Shown here: in pieces, positions 43,258-55,893 of the stretch | How the letters are laid out: each line of letters starts with the position of its first letter | Position numbering within the stretch: the stretch's first letter is position 1 | Assembly (NCBI GenBank): GCA_016794585.1 | Contig: JAEUJM010000017.1 | Location: forward strand, 1 to 64,000 | From: Acidimicrobiales bacterium | GTDB lineage: Bacteria; Actinomycetota; Acidimicrobiia; Acidimicrobiales; DATDAH01 | Direction of reading: 5' to 3' | DNA length: 64,000 nt | Made by a program: the position numbers and the translations under genes | The notes under the pieces: generated by a model | What the model saw: the letters and a program-made list of their open reading frames with translations, nothing else | The model's database searches: none | What the model was told of the DNA's origin: nothing

Positions 43258-44690
43258 CCGCCGACGGGTCGTCGCCCCGCCGGCGGCCGAACGTCGTGCT
43301 CATCAACTGCGACGACCTCGGCTACGGCGACCTGGGCTGCTACGGCTCGACCCGCAACGACACCCCGGTCCTCGACCGGATGGCCGAGGAGGGCCTCCGC
43401 CTCACCGACTTCTACATGGCGTCACCCGTGTGCTCGCCGTCACGGGCGGCGATGCTCACCGGCTGCTACCCGCCCCGGATCGGCTTCGACCAGTTCGACG
43501 GGCTCCCCGTGCTGTTTCCCGGGCAGCGCTTCGGCCTCCACGAGGACGAGGTCACCCTCGCCCAGGTCCTGTCCGACGCGGGCTACGCCACCAAGCTGGT
43601 GGGCAAGTGGCACTGCGGCGACCAACCCGGCTTCCTGCCCACCCGGCGCGGCTTCGACGGCTACTTCGGCCTGCCGTATTCGAACGACATGGGCCGCCAG
43701 CGCACCGAGAACGACTTCTCCCTCCCCGCGCTCATGGCGAAGCTCGGGATCCCCTTCGTGGACGAGATGCCTCCGCTCCCGCTGCTGCTCGACGACGAGG
43801 TGCTCGAGCAGCAGCCCGACCAGACGTCGCTGACGGCGCGCTACGTGGACGAGAGCATCCGCTTCCTGCGGGCCAATCGGGACCGGCCCTTCTTCTTGTA
43901 CCTCGCCCACATCTACGTGCACCTGCCCATCTACGTGCAGGAGCGCTTCGCGGTCGCCTCCCGCAACGGCCGCTACGGGGCCGCGGTGGCGTCCATCGAC
44001 TGGGCGGCCGGCGTGCTGCTCGCCGAGCTGCGCTCGCTCGGCCTCGACGACGACACCATCGTCATCTTCACGAGCGACAACGGCTCGCGGGCGCGCGACG
44101 AGGGCGGCAGCAACCTGCCCCTTCGGGGCGAGAAGGCCACCGCCTGGGAAGGCGGACTGCGGGTCCCGTGCATCGTGCGCTGGCCCGGGCAGGTGCCGGC
44201 CGGGGAGGTCCGCTCGGACCTGACCACGGCCATGGACCTCCTGCCCACACTGGCGACGCTGTGCGGCGGCGAGGTGCCGGGCGACCGGACCATCGACGGC
44301 CGGGACATCTCCCCGATCCTCCTCGGCGACGCCGGCGCCACCTCCCCCCACGAGGCCTTCTGGTACTACGTCGGCGACCAGCTCCATGCCGTCCGGGCGG
44401 GCCGGTGGAAGTTGCACGTGTCCCGCGAGGGGGCCGCGGTCGAGGAGCTCTACGACCTGGTGGACGACCCTGGCGAGACCAGCGACGTCGCTCCGTCGCA
44501 CCCGGAGGTGGTGGCCGACCTCCTGCGCCATGCCGAACGGGCACGGGCCGAGCTCGGTGATCGCGCCACTGGTCGCATCGGCGGCGGGCGCCGTCCGGTC
44601 GGCGAGGTGTCCGATCCGGTCCCGCTGACCACCTTCGACCCGGCCCACCCGTACTACCTCGCCGAGTACGACCTCACCGACATGGGCTAG
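43254..44690 (+). CDS. type I sulfatase (formylglycine-dependent)
   Basis: 478 residues. Metal-site NCDDLGYGDLGCYG (Asp-20, Asp-21), formylglycine motif CSPSRAAMLTG (Cys-60 to Arg-64), VGKWHCGD, IVIFTSDNGS (second metal site) and LRGEKATAWEGGLRVPCIVRWPG. No signal peptide is evident, so it may be cytoplasmic. Hydrolyses a sulfate ester; overall form is arylsulfatase-like. ATGA overlap with the M20 peptidase gene. Needs a formylglycine-generating enzyme, not seen in the window. Confidence 0.88.
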   Translation: MTADGSSPRRRPNVVLINCDDLGYGDLGCYGSTRNDTPVLDRMAEEGLRLTDFYMASPVCSPSRAAMLTGCYPPRIGFDQFDGLPVLFPGQRFGLHEDEVTLAQVLSDAGYATKLVGKWHCGDQPGFLPTRRGFDGYFGLPYSNDMGRQRTENDFSLPALMAKLGIPFVDEMPPLPLLLDDEVLEQQPDQTSLTARYVDESIRFLRANRDRPFFLYLAHIYVHLPIYVQERFAVASRNGRYGAAVASIDWAAGVLLAELRSLGLDDDTIVIFTSDNGSRARDEGGSNLPLRGEKATAWEGGLRVPCIVRWPGQVPAGEVRSDLTTAMDLLPTLATLCGGEVPGDRTIDGRDISPILLGDAGATSPHEAFWYYVGDQLHAVRAGRWKLHVSREGAAVEELYDLVDDPGETSDVAPSHPEVVADLLRHAERARAELGDRATGRIGGGRRPVGEVSDPVPLTTFDPAHPYYLAEYDLTDMG

Positions 44691-44765
44691 CGGCGGTGCA
44701 CCGGCGGACGGATCGCCGGGCGCCCATCGCCGACCGCTTCCTGGGCGCGGCCGCGCCGCCGCCCT

Positions 44766-44806
44766 CCGCCGCCGGCCACCACCGCTCACACGGTGGCCGG
44801 CGGCGG
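44766..44806. terminator. hairpin between convergent sulfatase and NHL/RTX genes
   Basis: Perfect 15-bp stem CCGCCGCCGGCCACC with an 11-nt loop, centred in the 124-bp convergent gap. Likely bidirectional. Confidence 0.65.
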
Positions 44807-44814
44807 GGCGTGGA

Positions 44815-46398
44815 TCAGGGGACGCCGGTGACGACCTCGCAGCTCTGGGCGATGTCCGTGCCGGTCTGGCCGGCGCAGCTGTCCCGGTTGGTGCCGCCGA
44901 CCATGCGGTCGTTGCCGGCGCCGCCCTGGATGCCGTCGTTGCCGCTGCCGCCGCTGAGCTGGTCGTCGCCGTTGCCGCCGAGCACCGCATCGGCGCCCTT
45001 GCCGGTGTTGACGGTGTCGTCACCGCCGCCGGCGTTGACCAAGTCGAGGCCGTTGCCGCCGGTGACGGTGTCGTCGCCTCGGCCGCTGCGGACCGTGTCG
45101 GAGCCGTCGCCGGCGTTGATGGTGTCGTCGCCGTCACCGCCTTCGATCTCGTCCTTGCCGATGTAGCCGGTGATGGTGTCGCCGCCGCCGAGGCCACAGA
45201 TGACGTCGCCGCCCCCGAGGCCGTCGATGGTGTCGGCCGCGCCGGTCCCCACGATCACGTCGGCCCCGCCGGTCGGCGTGCCGGCCACGCCGACGAGCAC
45301 GGTGGCGGGCTCACCGTCGCAGGTGGTGCTGGACGGGTCGAGCAGGAGCCGCCCGAGGCGTGTCGTGCCGCTGCTCGTGTACCAGAGGTTGCCGTCGGGA
45401 CCGACGGTGATGTCCAGCGGCTGGCTCGTAGACGACACGCCGGCAGGGTCGACGAACTTCGTCATCGCTCCGGTCGGGGTGACCCGCACGATCATGTTGG
45501 AGGCGTAGGAGGTGAACCAGAGGTTGCCGTCAGGGCCCGAGGTCAGGCCCGACGGACTGCCGATCTCGAAGTCCGCGTCCCCGAAGGTGGTGATCGAGGC
45601 GGCGATGTCAGCGGCGTCGGGGTCGAGGCGGCCGATTCGATGGTTGAACTGGTTGGTGTACCAGAGGTTCCCGTCGGGCCCGGTCACGATCTCGTAGGGG
45701 CCGTCGCTCGACGAAGGGCCGCCGGGGTCGGCGAAGGTGGTGATGACGCCAGCGGGGGTGATGCGCCCGATCCGGTCGCTGACCGAGTTCGTGTACCAGA
45801 GGTTGCCGTCGGGACCAGCGGTGATGCGGAAGGGACCGTTCGTCGACGCCGTGCCCCCGGGGTCGGCGAAGGTGGTGATGGTTGCCGCCACGTTGGGGGC
45901 GTCCGGGTCGAGGCGGCCGATGCGGTTGTTGCCCTGGTTCACGTACCAGATGTTGCCGTCGGGACCGGCGGCGATGCCGTCGGGGATGCTCGTCGAGGCC
46001 GTGCCCGCCGGGTCGGCGAAGGTGGTGATCACGCCGGCCGTGGTGATGCGTCCGATGCGGTTGTTGCCCGGGTTGGTGAACCAGAGGTTGCCGTCGGGCC
46101 CGGCCACGATGTCGGCCGGTTCGTTCGTGGACGAGCTGCCGTTGGGGTCGGCGAACGAGGTGATGACGCCGGCGGGGGTGATGCGCCCGATGCGGTCGGT
46201 GTCGGGGTCGGTGAACCAGAGGTTGCCGTCCGGCCCGGGCGTGATCGAGTACACGTCCTCGATGGTCGCCCCGGGGTCGGCGAAGGTCGTGATGGGCGCC
46301 GGCACCGTCGCCGCCGCGGCAGGCGGGACGGAGGCGACGACGACGCCGAGCGGGGCGGTCAGGAGGACGAGGGCCGAAGCGGCACGACGGAGGTGCAT
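44815..46398 (-). CDS. secreted NHL/Vgb-like beta-propeller with C-terminal RTX calcium-binding repeats
   Basis: 527 residues. Signal peptide 1-30 (MHLRRAASALVLLTAPLGVV). Residues about 30-345 hold seven or so repeats of the form GPDGNLWFTNPGNNRIGRIT, the virginiamycin-lyase/NHL propeller blade. Residues about 375-510 hold RTX-type GGxGxD nonapeptides (GGNGDDQLSGGSGNDGIQGG), which bind calcium outside the cell. The end has two Cys (DSCAG, AQSCE). GGAGG precedes the ATG. A lyase function is not implied: the propeller match is structural. Likely a surface or matrix protein. Confidence 0.8.
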   Translation of the reverse strand: MHLRRAASALVLLTAPLGVVVASVPPAAAATVPAPITTFADPGATIEDVYSITPGPDGNLWFTDPDTDRIGRITPAGVITSFADPNGSSSTNEPADIVAGPDGNLWFTNPGNNRIGRITTAGVITTFADPAGTASTSIPDGIAAGPDGNIWYVNQGNNRIGRLDPDAPNVAATITTFADPGGTASTNGPFRITAGPDGNLWYTNSVSDRIGRITPAGVITTFADPGGPSSSDGPYEIVTGPDGNLWYTNQFNHRIGRLDPDAADIAASITTFGDADFEIGSPSGLTSGPDGNLWFTSYASNMIVRVTPTGAMTKFVDPAGVSSTSQPLDITVGPDGNLWYTSSGTTRLGRLLLDPSSTTCDGEPATVLVGVAGTPTGGADVIVGTGAADTIDGLGGGDVICGLGGGDTITGYIGKDEIEGGDGDDTINAGDGSDTVRSGRGDDTVTGGNGLDLVNAGGGDDTVNTGKGADAVLGGNGDDQLSGGSGNDGIQGGAGNDRMVGGTNRDSCAGQTGTDIAQSCEVVTGVP

Positions 46399-46516
46399 GG
46401 CGCCATCCTCCGGGAACCGCCTGCAGCGCGCATCCGTAGCACTACGGAGACCGGGGCCTGTTCCTGGCCGCCGACGCCGCCCGGTCGAGACCTGGGGTGC
46501 CGACCCGAGTGGGTTG

Positions 46517-50212
<3,696 letters not shown>

Positions 50213-50219
50213 GATTGGG

Positions 50220-50225
50220 ATCCTA
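50220..50225 (-). promoter_or_regulatory. -10-like TAGGAT before kgd
   Basis: TAGGAT, 7 nt before the GTG at 50212, no Shine-Dalgarno. Faces the xth promoter across about 85 bp. Confidence 0.5.
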
Positions 50226-50311
50226 ACGGTGCCCTGCAACCTGGCTCCGGGGTCAGGTCGGGTCGCGGGGCCGGGTGGGTCGGGGGTGGTTCGGTGGTCG
50301 GGCACAGGGGG

Positions 50312-50317
50312 TACCTT
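50312..50317 (+). promoter_or_regulatory. -10-like TACCTT before the exonuclease III gene
   Basis: TACCTT, 7 nt before the GTG at 50325, no Shine-Dalgarno; mirrors the kgd promoter. Confidence 0.5.
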
Positions 50318-50324
50318 CCCCATC

Positions 50325-51113
50325 GTGCGCATCGTCACCTGGAACGTGAACTCGCTGAAGGCGCGCCTGCCCCGGGTGGAGGAGTGGCTGGCCCAGGTGG
50401 GGCCCGACGTCATCTGCCTCCAGGAGACGAAGCTGGCCGATCCCGCCTTCCCGGCGTTGACCTTCCAGGCCCTCGGCTACGAGGCGGCCCACCACGGCGA
50501 GGGGCGCTGGAACGGCGTCGCCATCCTCTCCAAGGTCGGCCTCGACGACGTCGCCTACGGCTTCGGCGGCGACGACCCCGAGCTCGAGCGCGAGGCCCGC
50601 ATCCTCACCGCCACGTGCGGGGGTGTGCGGGTGTCGAGCGTCTACGTGCCCAACGGGCGCGAGGTCGGCCACGACCACTACCACTACAAGCTGGCGTGGC
50701 TGGCCGAGCTCCTCCGGTTCCTCGACCGTGACGGCGCCGCCGGTGCGTCCGGCAACCGGGTCCTGTGCGGCGACTTCAACATCGCCCCCGACGACCGTGA
50801 CGTGTGGGACGCCAGCGCGGTGCACGGCGCCACCCACGTCAGCGCGCCCGAACGCGATGCCCTCGCCGAGCTGTGCGACTGGGGCCTGGTCGACGTGTTC
50901 CGCGAGCGCTACGACGCCGGCGGGCTGTACTCGTGGTGGGACTACCGGGCGGGGAACTTCCACAAGGGGATCGGCATGCGCATCGACCTCATCCTGGCCA
51001 CCCGCCCTCTGGTCGACGGCCTGGGGGCCGTGCTCATCGACCGCAACGCCCGCAAGGGCCAGTCTCCGTCCGATCACGCCCCGCTGCTCGCGGACTTCGA
51101 GGTGCTCACATGA
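50325..51113 (+). CDS. xth: exodeoxyribonuclease III / AP endonuclease
   Basis: 262 residues from GTG. All family motifs are present: TWNVNSLKARL, ICLQETKLAD (metal Glu), SVYVPNGREV, CGDFNIAPDDRDV, and the C-terminal SDHAPLLADFE (catalytic Asp-His). It cleaves DNA at abasic sites and degrades 3' ends in base excision repair. Its stop overlaps the next start (ATGA). Confidence 0.93.
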   Translation: MRIVTWNVNSLKARLPRVEEWLAQVGPDVICLQETKLADPAFPALTFQALGYEAAHHGEGRWNGVAILSKVGLDDVAYGFGGDDPELEREARILTATCGGVRVSSVYVPNGREVGHDHYHYKLAWLAELLRFLDRDGAAGASGNRVLCGDFNIAPDDRDVWDASAVHGATHVSAPERDALAELCDWGLVDVFRERYDAGGLYSWWDYRAGNFHKGIGMRIDLILATRPLVDGLGAVLIDRNARKGQSPSDHAPLLADFEVLT

Positions 51114-51871
51114 CCGACCAGCCGCCCCCTGCGTCCTCCCCGCCGCCGAAGACCTCCGTCCACGACACGGTCACGCCCGAGGAGGCCCGCCGGCGCCTGA
51201 CCGACGCCTGGGACGACGGCGTCGAGCACAACCTCACCCCGCGCCACCTGGAGATGCGCCGCCTGGCCGACGCCACCCGGCTCGTCATCGAGCACCTGAT
51301 GTCCACGGGCGCGCCCGAGGAGGCCCTGTCGGCCGCGGCCGACGCGGTCGAGCGCATCGCCGCCGATCTCGACGAGTTCCCCCACGGCAGCATCTACGAG
51401 GGCTTCGCCGAGGCGGCGAACTCGGGGGCCAACCCGTCGATGGGCTTCTTCGACCACAGCCCACTGATCGGCAAGGCCAACCCGCTGGCGTCCCCGATCG
51501 AGGTCTCCATCGAGGGTGACATGGTGGTGGGCAAGGCCACCTTCGGCAGCGCCTACGAGGGGCCGCCCGGGTGCGTGCACGGCGGCTTCGTGGCGGCCGC
51601 GTTCGACGAGATCCTCGGCGCCGCCCAGTCCATGAGCGGCCTGCCCGCCATGACCGGCACCCTCACCATCCGCTATCGCAAGCCCACGCCGCTGCACCGA
51701 GAGCTCCGCTTCGAGGGCGAGCTGGTGGAGGTGCAGGGCCGGAAGGTCTTCGCCACCGGCCGCGTCTACGCCGGCGACACCCTGACCGCCGAGGCCGAGG
51801 GCATCTTCGTGACCATCAACTTCGACCGCTTCAAGGCCCTCATCGACGAACGCGACCAGCCCGCGGGCTGA
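51110..51871 (+). CDS. hotdog-fold thioesterase-like protein
   Basis: 253 residues. The C-terminal part (about 115-245) is a PaaI/4HBT-like hotdog: GPPGCVHGGFVAAAFDEILGAAQ followed by GTLTIRYRKPTPLHRELRFEG. The N-terminal 110 residues are helical, with no assigned fold. It would hydrolyse an acyl-CoA thioester. ATGA-coupled to exonuclease III, probably just for expression, since the two functions are unrelated. Confidence 0.8.
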   Translation: MTDQPPPASSPPPKTSVHDTVTPEEARRRLTDAWDDGVEHNLTPRHLEMRRLADATRLVIEHLMSTGAPEEALSAAADAVERIAADLDEFPHGSIYEGFAEAANSGANPSMGFFDHSPLIGKANPLASPIEVSIEGDMVVGKATFGSAYEGPPGCVHGGFVAAAFDEILGAAQSMSGLPAMTGTLTIRYRKPTPLHRELRFEGELVEVQGRKVFATGRVYAGDTLTAEAEGIFVTINFDRFKALIDERDQPAG

Positions 51872-51887
51872 GCCCAGCGCGACGTCC

Positions 51888-53978
51888 TCAGGCGTCGGCG
51901 TGCTCCGCCACGACGGCGAGGAGGGTCTCGCCGTAGCGGGTGGCCTTGACCTGGCCCACGCCGGGCAGCGAGAGCAGACCGGCGATGTCGCGGGGGCGGG
52001 CCACGGCCATCGCTTCCAGCGTCCGGTCGGGGAACACCACGTACGCCGGCACGCTGGCGGCGCGGGCCTGCTCGAGGCGCCAGGCCTTGAGGGCGTCGAA
52101 GACCTTGGCGTCGCCGGCGCTCAGGGTGGCGGGGCTCTTGGCCCCTCGGGCGCGCCGACCGGTGCCCTGCTGCGCGGCCAGGAGCTGACGCTCCTTGCGC
52201 ACCTCGGTGAGGCTGTCGACGGGCTCGCGCCCGCCGGCCAGGGCGTCGAGCACCGACCGCACCTCGAGCAGGTACGGGGAGGGCTGGCGTCGCGAGCGGC
52301 GTGAGCCGAAGGTGCGCTCGGCGGCCCACGACAGGCGCAGGACGCGCTCGGCCCGGGTGAGGGCCACGTAGAACAGGCGACGCTCCTCGGCCTCGGCGTC
52401 GGGGGTCTTGGCGTGGCCGATGGGGACGAGGCCGGCCTCGACGCCCGCCACGTGGACGATGGGCCATTCCAGGCCCTTGGCGGCGTGGAAGGTGGCCACC
52501 TCGACGGCGTCGCTGCCGCCGCCGGCGTCCTCGGAGCGGGCCGCGGCGTTGAGCCACTGGACGAAGCCGGCGGCGCTGGCCGACGGGTCCAGGCCGACGT
52601 AGTCGTTGCCCAACTGCACGAGGGCGGCGAGGTTCGCCCGGCGCTGCTCCTGTTGCTCGGTTTCCTGCGGCACCTCTCGCTCGTCGCCCTCGTCCGTCGG
52701 GAGGGCGTCGCCCCCGTCGGTCTCCTCGGCGAAGCGGCCGGACACGTCGGCCTCGAGGTCGGCCAGGGCCACCGGGAAGGGCGCGCGCGACCCGCGTAGG
52801 CGCCGCAGCGCCTCCTTCACCTCGGGCTGGGCCGTGAGGGTGGCGCCGCCGCGCACCCGGTGGGGGATGCCCACCCGACCGAGGGCGTCGGCGATGAGCG
52901 CGGCCTGGGCGTTGGTGCGGGAGAGGACGGCCTGGTCCGACCACGGGCGCCCCGGGCCGTGGGTGTCGCGGACGGACCGTGCGATGCCCCGGGCCTCGTT
53001 GGCGTCGTCGGCGTACTCGACGATCGCGGGCGGCTCGCCCGGGGGCCGGTTCGGGCGCAGGGGTGCCCCGACCTCGCGCTCGGCGATCACGGCGTTGGCC
53101 ACCGCCAGGATCTGCGGCGTGGACCGGTAGTTGTCCCGGAGCTCGTGGACCTCGGCTCCCGGGAAGTGGCGGGCGAACTGGTTGAGGTAGCCGGCGTCGG
53201 CGCCGTTCCAGGCGTAGATGGCCTGGCGGGGGTCGCCCACCACGCAGAGGTCGGTTCGGTCGCCGAGCCAGGCCCGCAGGAGCGCGAACTGGAGCGGGTT
53301 GACGTCCTGGAACTCGTCCACGAACAGGTGACGGAAGCGCCACCGCTGCGTGGCCGCGAACTGCGCGTCGCTGCTCAGGGCACGCTCGCAGAGGACGAGC
53401 AGGTCGTCGAAGTCCACCAGGCCCCGCTTCGCCTTGTCCTGCTCGTAGCGCTCGTAGACGGTGGCCATCTCCCGACCCGGCAGCGGGGGTCGCCGGTTGT
53501 GGTGCAGGGCCTCGTCGGCGTAGTCCTGGGGGGCGATGCGGCGGGCCTTGGCCCATTCGATCTCGCCGATGGCGTCGAGTGGGTTGACCTCGCGCTGACC
53601 CGAGCGGCGGGGGATGTTGCGGGCGACGAGGGCGAACTTCCGGTCGAGCAGGGTGGGCTCGGGCTCGCCGCGCTCGAGCCAACGGGTGCGGAGCTGAGCG
53701 AGCGCGATCCCGTGGAAGGTGCCGGCGGCGACGCCGTCGCGCAGGCCCAAGCTGCCGAGTCGGGCACGGAGTTCGCCCGCGGCCTTGCGGGTGAAGGTGA
53801 GGGCCAGCACCCGGTGGGGCTCGGCCGTGCCCGTGGCCACCCGGTGGGCGATGCGGCGGGTGAGCACCCGGGTCTTGCCCGAGCCGGCACCGGCGAGGAT
53901 GCAGAGAGGGGCGGCATCGGTGGTGACGGCGGCGCGCTGGTCGGCGTTCAGCCCCTCGAGCAGCCCGTCGGCGTCCAC
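51888..53978 (-). CDS. uvrD2: UvrD2-type superfamily I DNA helicase with HRDC domain
   Basis: 696 residues from GTG. Helicase motifs: AGAGSGKTRV (Walker A, 29-38), TFTRKAAGELRARLG, FVDEFQDVNPLQFALL (Walker B), VVGDPRQAIYAWNGAD, NYRSTPQILAVANAVI, VATFHAAKGLEWPIVHVAG, FYVALTRAERVLRLSWA. A C-terminal HRDC domain follows (about 610-690; DAKVFDALKAWRLEQARAA ... LLSLPGVGQVKATRYGETLL). This domain order matches mycobacterial UvrD2. Role in DNA repair or replication. Confidence 0.9.
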   Translation of the reverse strand: MDADGLLEGLNADQRAAVTTDAAPLCILAGAGSGKTRVLTRRIAHRVATGTAEPHRVLALTFTRKAAGELRARLGSLGLRDGVAAGTFHGIALAQLRTRWLERGEPEPTLLDRKFALVARNIPRRSGQREVNPLDAIGEIEWAKARRIAPQDYADEALHHNRRPPLPGREMATVYERYEQDKAKRGLVDFDDLLVLCERALSSDAQFAATQRWRFRHLFVDEFQDVNPLQFALLRAWLGDRTDLCVVGDPRQAIYAWNGADAGYLNQFARHFPGAEVHELRDNYRSTPQILAVANAVIAEREVGAPLRPNRPPGEPPAIVEYADDANEARGIARSVRDTHGPGRPWSDQAVLSRTNAQAALIADALGRVGIPHRVRGGATLTAQPEVKEALRRLRGSRAPFPVALADLEADVSGRFAEETDGGDALPTDEGDEREVPQETEQQEQRRANLAALVQLGNDYVGLDPSASAAGFVQWLNAAARSEDAGGGSDAVEVATFHAAKGLEWPIVHVAGVEAGLVPIGHAKTPDAEAEERRLFYVALTRAERVLRLSWAAERTFGSRRSRRQPSPYLLEVRSVLDALAGGREPVDSLTEVRKERQLLAAQQGTGRRARGAKSPATLSAGDAKVFDALKAWRLEQARAASVPAYVVFPDRTLEAMAVARPRDIAGLLSLPGVGQVKATRYGETLLAVVAEHADA

Positions 53979-53984
53979 CGGTGC

Positions 53985-53990
53985 ACCCTA
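53985..53990 (-). promoter_or_regulatory. -10-like TAGGGT before uvrD2
   Basis: TAGGGT, 6 nt before the GTG at 53978, no Shine-Dalgarno. Confidence 0.45.
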
Positions 53991-54033
53991 CCGACCGGGT
54001 CCGACAGCGGAGCCGGGGGTGCCACCATGGGGC

Positions 54034-54804
54034 ATGCAGTTGCCCGAGGGGCAGGCGCTCCGCGCCATCTACGACGAGTCGGGGCCCGGGTCCACGGGCC
54101 GGCGCCTCGACGTCCTGGCCGACCCCGACGGGCGCTTCGTGGTGCGCGACCCGGCCACGGGCACGGAGTCCCGGTGCGACGGCACCACCGTCTGGTCCCT
54201 CGCCGACGCATCGTCGGCGTTCGTCGGTCGGGTACCACCCGGCCCGCTCGACACCTTCGCGCTCCTGCCGCCGCTGCTCGCCGAGCTGTTGCACTCGGGC
54301 TCCGAGTACCTCAGCGCCGCCTTCGCCGACCCGGCCACCACGGACGAGGAGCTGCCCCTGGGCTGCGTGCGCATCTCGGGCTCGGACCTCTCGATCGTCT
54401 ACGACCGCAGCATCGACGTGGTCCACGAGTACCGCCGCCCCGACGGGCTGCGGCGCCGCCTCACCGCGCTCGAGGTGGTGGCGGTCGGGCCCGGCGACGA
54501 CGGGGCGCCGGCTCCCTGGTCGGGCCCGGCGGTGGCCCACCGCGGCGGGACGGTGACGGTGTCCACCACGGCACCGGTGGCTCGGGTCGAGGACGCACTG
54601 GCCGGCGCGTGCTTCGCCGCCCACCTCGAGCACGAGTCACCGGTCCTCACCTACTGGTTGGACGGACCGGGGGTCGACGGTGAGGGGTTGGCCCTCGATC
54701 GGTGCCTGGCGTGGGCGCAGGCCCTTGACGCCGACGTGCGCGTCTCGGTGGACCTGCTCACGGGCGAGACCGTCGACCTTCGGGGCACGACGTACGGGGA
54801 CTGA
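54034..54804 (+). CDS. hypothetical protein, cytoplasmic, no recognised domain
   Basis: 256 residues starting MQLPEGQALRAIYDESGPG. No signal peptide or membrane helix. The sequence alternates beta-rich and charged segments (RRLDVLADPDGRFVVRDPAT, VLTYWLDGPGVDGEGLALDR). It may belong to a family of small actinobacterial outer-surface-like beta proteins, but I cannot name it. The start is the ATG 55 bp from the divergent uvrD2 start; no Shine-Dalgarno and no TANNNT is evident. Followed 25 bp later by a small zincin gene. Confidence 0.6.
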   Translation: MQLPEGQALRAIYDESGPGSTGRRLDVLADPDGRFVVRDPATGTESRCDGTTVWSLADASSAFVGRVPPGPLDTFALLPPLLAELLHSGSEYLSAAFADPATTDEELPLGCVRISGSDLSIVYDRSIDVVHEYRRPDGLRRRLTALEVVAVGPGDDGAPAPWSGPAVAHRGGTVTVSTTAPVARVEDALAGACFAAHLEHESPVLTYWLDGPGVDGEGLALDRCLAWAQALDADVRVSVDLLTGETVDLRGTTYGD

Positions 54805-54815
54805 CCCGGGGCCGG

Positions 54816-54821
54816 TACCGT
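54816..54821 (+). promoter_or_regulatory. -10-like TACCGT before the small zincin
   Basis: TACCGT, 8 nt before the ATG at 54830. Confidence 0.4.
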
Positions 54822-54829
54822 CCCGGTCC

Positions 54830-55177
54830 ATGGTGGCGGTGAGCCCGGAGCGCTTCGAAGAGCTGGTGGGCGATGCCCTCGACGGCATCCCCGACGAGCT
54901 GGCCGACCTGATGGACAACGTGGCGGTGTTCGTCGAGGACCGGTCGCGCAAGCGCGGGCTCCTGGGCCTGTACCAGGGCATCCCGCTCACCGAACGGGAC
55001 GCCGGCTACGGCGGGATGGTCATGCCCGACCGCATCACCATCTACCGCGAGCCCATCTGCGCGATGTGCCGCACCGAGCAGGAGGTGGTCGAGCAGGTGC
55101 GCATCACCGTCGTCCACGAGGTCGGCCACCACTTCGGCATCTCCGACCACCGCCTCCACGAGCTCGGCTACGGCTGA
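54830..55177 (+). CDS. minimal zincin-like metallopeptidase
   Basis: 115 residues. The C-terminal zinc motif HEVGHHFGISDHRLHELGYG fits HExxH with a downstream acidic ligand (HExxHxxGxxD type), preceded by the ITIYREPICAMCRTEQEVVEQV region. The N-terminus (FEELVGDALDGIPDELADLMDNVAVFVED) is the conserved start of this compact family of small putative peptidases common in actinobacteria. Substrate unknown. Confidence 0.82.
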   Translation: MVAVSPERFEELVGDALDGIPDELADLMDNVAVFVEDRSRKRGLLGLYQGIPLTERDAGYGGMVMPDRITIYREPICAMCRTEQEVVEQVRITVVHEVGHHFGISDHRLHELGYG

Positions 55178-55223
55178 CCGGGCACGGTTCGTCGGAAGCC
55201 GGTGACGCCGCCGCCGAGGGGTC

Positions 55224-55229
55224 TAGTCT
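55224..55229 (+). promoter_or_regulatory. -10-like TAGTCT before the PH/SHOCT protein
   Basis: TAGTCT, 6 nt before the ATG at 55236, no Shine-Dalgarno. Confidence 0.5.
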
Positions 55230-55235
55230 CCCGCC

Positions 55236-55868
55236 ATGGCGTACCCCAAGAACCTGTTGATCCCGGGTGAGGAGGTCGTACTCGACCTGCGCCCCCACTG
55301 GTGGTTCCTGACCCCGCGGGCGTTGCTGTCAGTGGCGGCCATCGTCGTCGGCATCGTGGTGCTCGCGCAGGGCTGGGAAGGCGCCGGCGCCAGCACCCTG
55401 AACATCATCCTGGGCGTCGCCATCCTCGTCGCGCTCGTGTGGTTCCTCCTGCGTCTGGCCAAGTGGGCCACCACCGAGTTCGTCCTGACCAACAAGCGGG
55501 TGATCTACCGGTACGGCGTGATCGGCAAGAACGGCAAGGAGATCCCTCTCGACAAGATCAACACCGTGTTCTTCGACCAGACGGTGTTCGAGCGCATGAT
55601 CGGGTGCGGCACGGTGGCCATGGAGTCGGCCGGCGAGTCCGGCAAGGACTCGTTCACGCACATCCGCAAGCCGTCGGTGGTCCAGGGCGAGATCTACCGC
55701 CAGATGGAAGAGGACGAGCGCAAGGACCACGAGGCCATCGGGCACGCCGCCCGAGGGGGAGCGGGGGGCCTGAGCGTCGCCGAGCAGCTCGAGAAGCTGC
55801 ACCAGCTCCACCGCGACGGCGCCCTGAGCGACGCCGAGTACGAGGCCCAGAAGGCCAAGCTGCTCTAG
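55236..55868 (+). CDS. membrane protein with bacterial PH domain and C-terminal SHOCT motif
   Basis: 210 residues. Two membrane helices (ALLSVAAIVVGIVVLAQGW, about 30-48, and LNIILGVAILVALVWFLLRLA, about 55-75). A bPH2 domain follows (EFVLTNKRVIYRYGVIGKNGKEIPLDKINTVFFDQTVFERMIGCGTVAME). A SHOCT motif ends the protein (SVAEQLEKLHQLHRDGALSDAEYEAQKAKLL). Family role unknown; membrane stress functions have been suggested for bPH proteins. Convergent with galK. Confidence 0.82.
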   Translation: MAYPKNLLIPGEEVVLDLRPHWWFLTPRALLSVAAIVVGIVVLAQGWEGAGASTLNIILGVAILVALVWFLLRLAKWATTEFVLTNKRVIYRYGVIGKNGKEIPLDKINTVFFDQTVFERMIGCGTVAMESAGESGKDSFTHIRKPSVVQGEIYRQMEEDERKDHEAIGHAARGGAGGLSVAEQLEKLHQLHRDGALSDAEYEAQKAKLL

Positions 55869-55893
55869 GTGGTGGGGCGCCGCCGCCGGCGCT

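Noticed and set aside
44880-45260. Regular short repeats that could be mistaken for a CRISPR or minisatellite
   Set aside because: They are the DNA of the RTX glycine/aspartate nonapeptide repeats, in frame and without spacers.
44816-46398. Annotation as virginiamycin B lyase (streptogramin resistance)
   Set aside because: Only the propeller blade pattern is shared; signal peptide and RTX tail argue for a structural secreted protein.
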